From: an uncultured bacterium
GTDB taxonomy: Bacteria > Actinomycetota > Coriobacteriia > Coriobacteriales > Coriobacteriaceae
Reading direction: 5' to 3'
Length of the DNA stretch: 64,000 nucleotides
Assembly (NCBI GenBank): GCA_905215525.1
Contig: CAJMQJ010000002.1
Span: 186,001 to 250,000, forward strand
Below are positions 62,748-64,000 of the stretch, one piece after another; position 1 is the stretch's first letter, and every line of letters begins with the position of its first letter. The position numbers and the translations under genes are program-made. The notes below the pieces were generated by a model. The model did not search any database. It saw only the letters and a program-made list of their open reading frames with translations, and was not told the DNA's origin.

Positions 62748-63963
62748 GGGTATCGACCTCCTTCGCCGAGCCTCGGCCATCCGCGCCCGCCATAGCGCCG
62801 CTGAAAGAAGCGCCGTCTCGTTCGTCGGGTTCGCCTTCGCCCGATGCACCTTCCGCCCGAAGCGCGCAGCTGAACGCCATCGCAAGCCGGGCATTCTCCT
62901 TGCGCGTGCGCACCGCGACGCGGCACCAGAAACGGGACAGTACCGAAAACGAGTCGCACGTGCGGACCAAAACACCATGTTTATACAGGCGCTCGGGAAT
63001 GTCTTTCGCCGGCGTGCGGACTAAAAGGAAGTTCGCATCCGACGGCACGACGGAAAGCCCGAGCGAGGAGAGCTCGTGGGAAAGCCACGCTCGCTCGCCC
63101 GCCAATACATCGCACGTGCGCGAGACGTATTCAATGTCTTCCAGGGCGGCGATGCCCGCGGCCTCGGCGACCGAGGAGACGGGCCACGCCTGCCCCGCCC
63201 GGCGAATCCCCTCGATGAGTTGGGCGTTTCCGTTGATCAGATATCCCAACCGCAACCCCGCCATTCCGTAGAGCTTGGTGAACGCGGAGAGCACGGCCAC
63301 ATGGCGCGAACACGCGGCGCGTGCGGCCACGCTCCTTTCGCGGGCGTCGGGCGCAAATCCGAGGAAGCACTCGTCCACGACGAGCAGCGCGCCCACCTTC
63401 TCGCAGCGGCAAGCTGCGGCATCGATCACGCTGGGGTCGACGAGGCGCCCCGTCGGGTTGTTCGGATTGCAGAGGTACGCCACGTCTCCCGGCCCCTCGA
63501 TCGCGCGGGCGAAGGAGGCGGGCACGTCGAAGTCGTCCGCTTCGGAGAGCGGGAACTCCTGCACGCATGCGCCGTAGTACGATGCCGCCTCCGCATATTC
63601 AGAGAACGTCGGCGCGCACACGACGATGCGTTTCGGGCGCACCGCCGCGGCGAGCCGCCAGATGATGTCGGACGCGCCCGCGCCGCAGACAATAGTATCT
63701 TCGGGAATGCCCTGGTCGCGCGCTAGCGCGCGAACGAGGGCGAGACTTTCCCTATCGGGGTAGGCGTCGATTCGAGAAAGCGCCTTGCAAGCTGCGGCGA
63801 CGGCGCGCGGCGAGGGGCCTGCCGGATTCACGTTCACCGAGAAGTCAATGAGGTCGGAGGCACCCCCTTCGCAAGCGATGCCGAGCGATTGCGCGCTGCC
63901 CCCATGCGTGCGGGCGCGCAGGATTCCCCCGGCAGCCCGGGGCGCGGCGTGGTCTTTCCTCAT
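62740..63963 (-). CDS. cobD: CobD-like threonine-phosphate decarboxylase
   Basis: 407 residues, PLP fold type I. DFSVNVNPAGPSPRA, YLCNPNNPTGRLV, VVDECFLGF and the Schiff-base lysine in LSAFTKLYGMAGLRLGYL identify a HisC/CobD enzyme. Next to cbiP it should make aminopropanol phosphate for the nucleotide loop. The C-terminus has an extra Ser/Gly/Asp-rich segment of about 35 residues. The frame remains open upstream to the window edge and reads AAVVLAVGA, so either the ATG at 63963 or a start outside the window, for example fusion to a membrane protein, is possible. Confidence 0.82.
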   Translation of the reverse strand: MRKDHAAPRAAGGILRARTHGGSAQSLGIACEGGASDLIDFSVNVNPAGPSPRAVAAACKALSRIDAYPDRESLALVRALARDQGIPEDTIVCGAGASDIIWRLAAAVRPKRIVVCAPTFSEYAEAASYYGACVQEFPLSEADDFDVPASFARAIEGPGDVAYLCNPNNPTGRLVDPSVIDAAACRCEKVGALLVVDECFLGFAPDARERSVAARAACSRHVAVLSAFTKLYGMAGLRLGYLINGNAQLIEGIRRAGQAWPVSSVAEAAGIAALEDIEYVSRTCDVLAGERAWLSHELSSLGLSVVPSDANFLLVRTPAKDIPERLYKHGVLVRTCDSFSVLSRFWCRVAVRTRKENARLAMAFSCALRAEGASGEGEPDERDGASFSGAMAGADGRGSAKEVDTRG

Positions 63964-64000
63964 GCCATCGCCCCCACGGCGAGCACGACCGCCGCGCGCG

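Overview
The window is a piece of a high-GC bacterial chromosome with lower-GC accessory blocks. It fits best a gut Actinobacterium of the class Coriobacteriia, probably Collinsella or a close relative. The grounds are a glgB-glgP-glgC-glgD-glgA cluster with paired GlgC/GlgD subunits, a fused GH13 + GH77 alpha-glucan enzyme, an LPXTG-like surface protein, a LoaP-type antiterminator in front of a surface-polysaccharide operon, and an anaerobic-type cobalamin cluster. The genus is inferred from gene content; there is no rRNA gene in the window.

Layout. 0-1.6 kb: end-truncated RelB/DinJ-type antitoxin with a palindromic operator, then a secreted, probably sortase-anchored protein. 1.8-9.1 kb: lower-GC accessory island with an 804-aa protein carrying a HEPN-like Rx4H motif, an IS1595-like element with terminal inverted repeats and an apparently shortened transposase, a PHP-domain/SMC-like ATPase translationally coupled to a small acidic protein, and a 3' remnant of a UDP-glucose dehydrogenase gene. 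9.4-26.5 kb: one long minus-strand polysaccharide operon led by a LoaP/NusG paralogue and an initiating sugar-phosphate transferase. It contains WecB, a TagA/CpsF-like transferase, GT4 and GT2 transferases, three hexapeptide acyltransferases, LicD, Wzy, pyruvyltransferase, Wzx and an FrhB-like protein, and ends with a HisC-like PLP enzyme and a fused cytidylyltransferase-oxidoreductase. A tandem duplication of an acyltransferase + GT2 pair has left a truncated GT2.

27.3-28.8 kb: tRNA-Ala(GGC), thiamine pyrophosphokinase and a phosphoglucomutase-like HAD phosphatase. 29.1-42.4 kb: glycogen synthesis and breakdown genes; GlgB and GlgA both end in long Lys/Ala/Thr-rich histone-H1-like tails. 42.5-53.7 kb: housekeeping genes (FmdB-type zinc ribbon, rsmB, fmt, def, priA, gltX, metK, L-serine dehydratase). 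53.8-59.1 kb: an L,D-transpeptidase and a MacAB-like ABC exporter. 59.3-64 kb: minus-strand cobalamin operon cobD-cbiP-cobO-cbiC-cobK with overlapping genes.

The intergenic regions repeatedly contain long, near-perfect inverted repeats (arms of about 14-33 bp). One sequence family, with arms AGTTGCGGTGAAATA, occurs twice, both times between convergent genes. How the parts work together: the glg cluster stores and mobilises alpha-glucan; the LoaP operon builds a surface glycan that is probably decorated by LicD, pyruvyl and acetyl groups; the two 3'-most genes of that operon look like a dedicated supply route for a CDP-activated amino-alcohol or related substituent.
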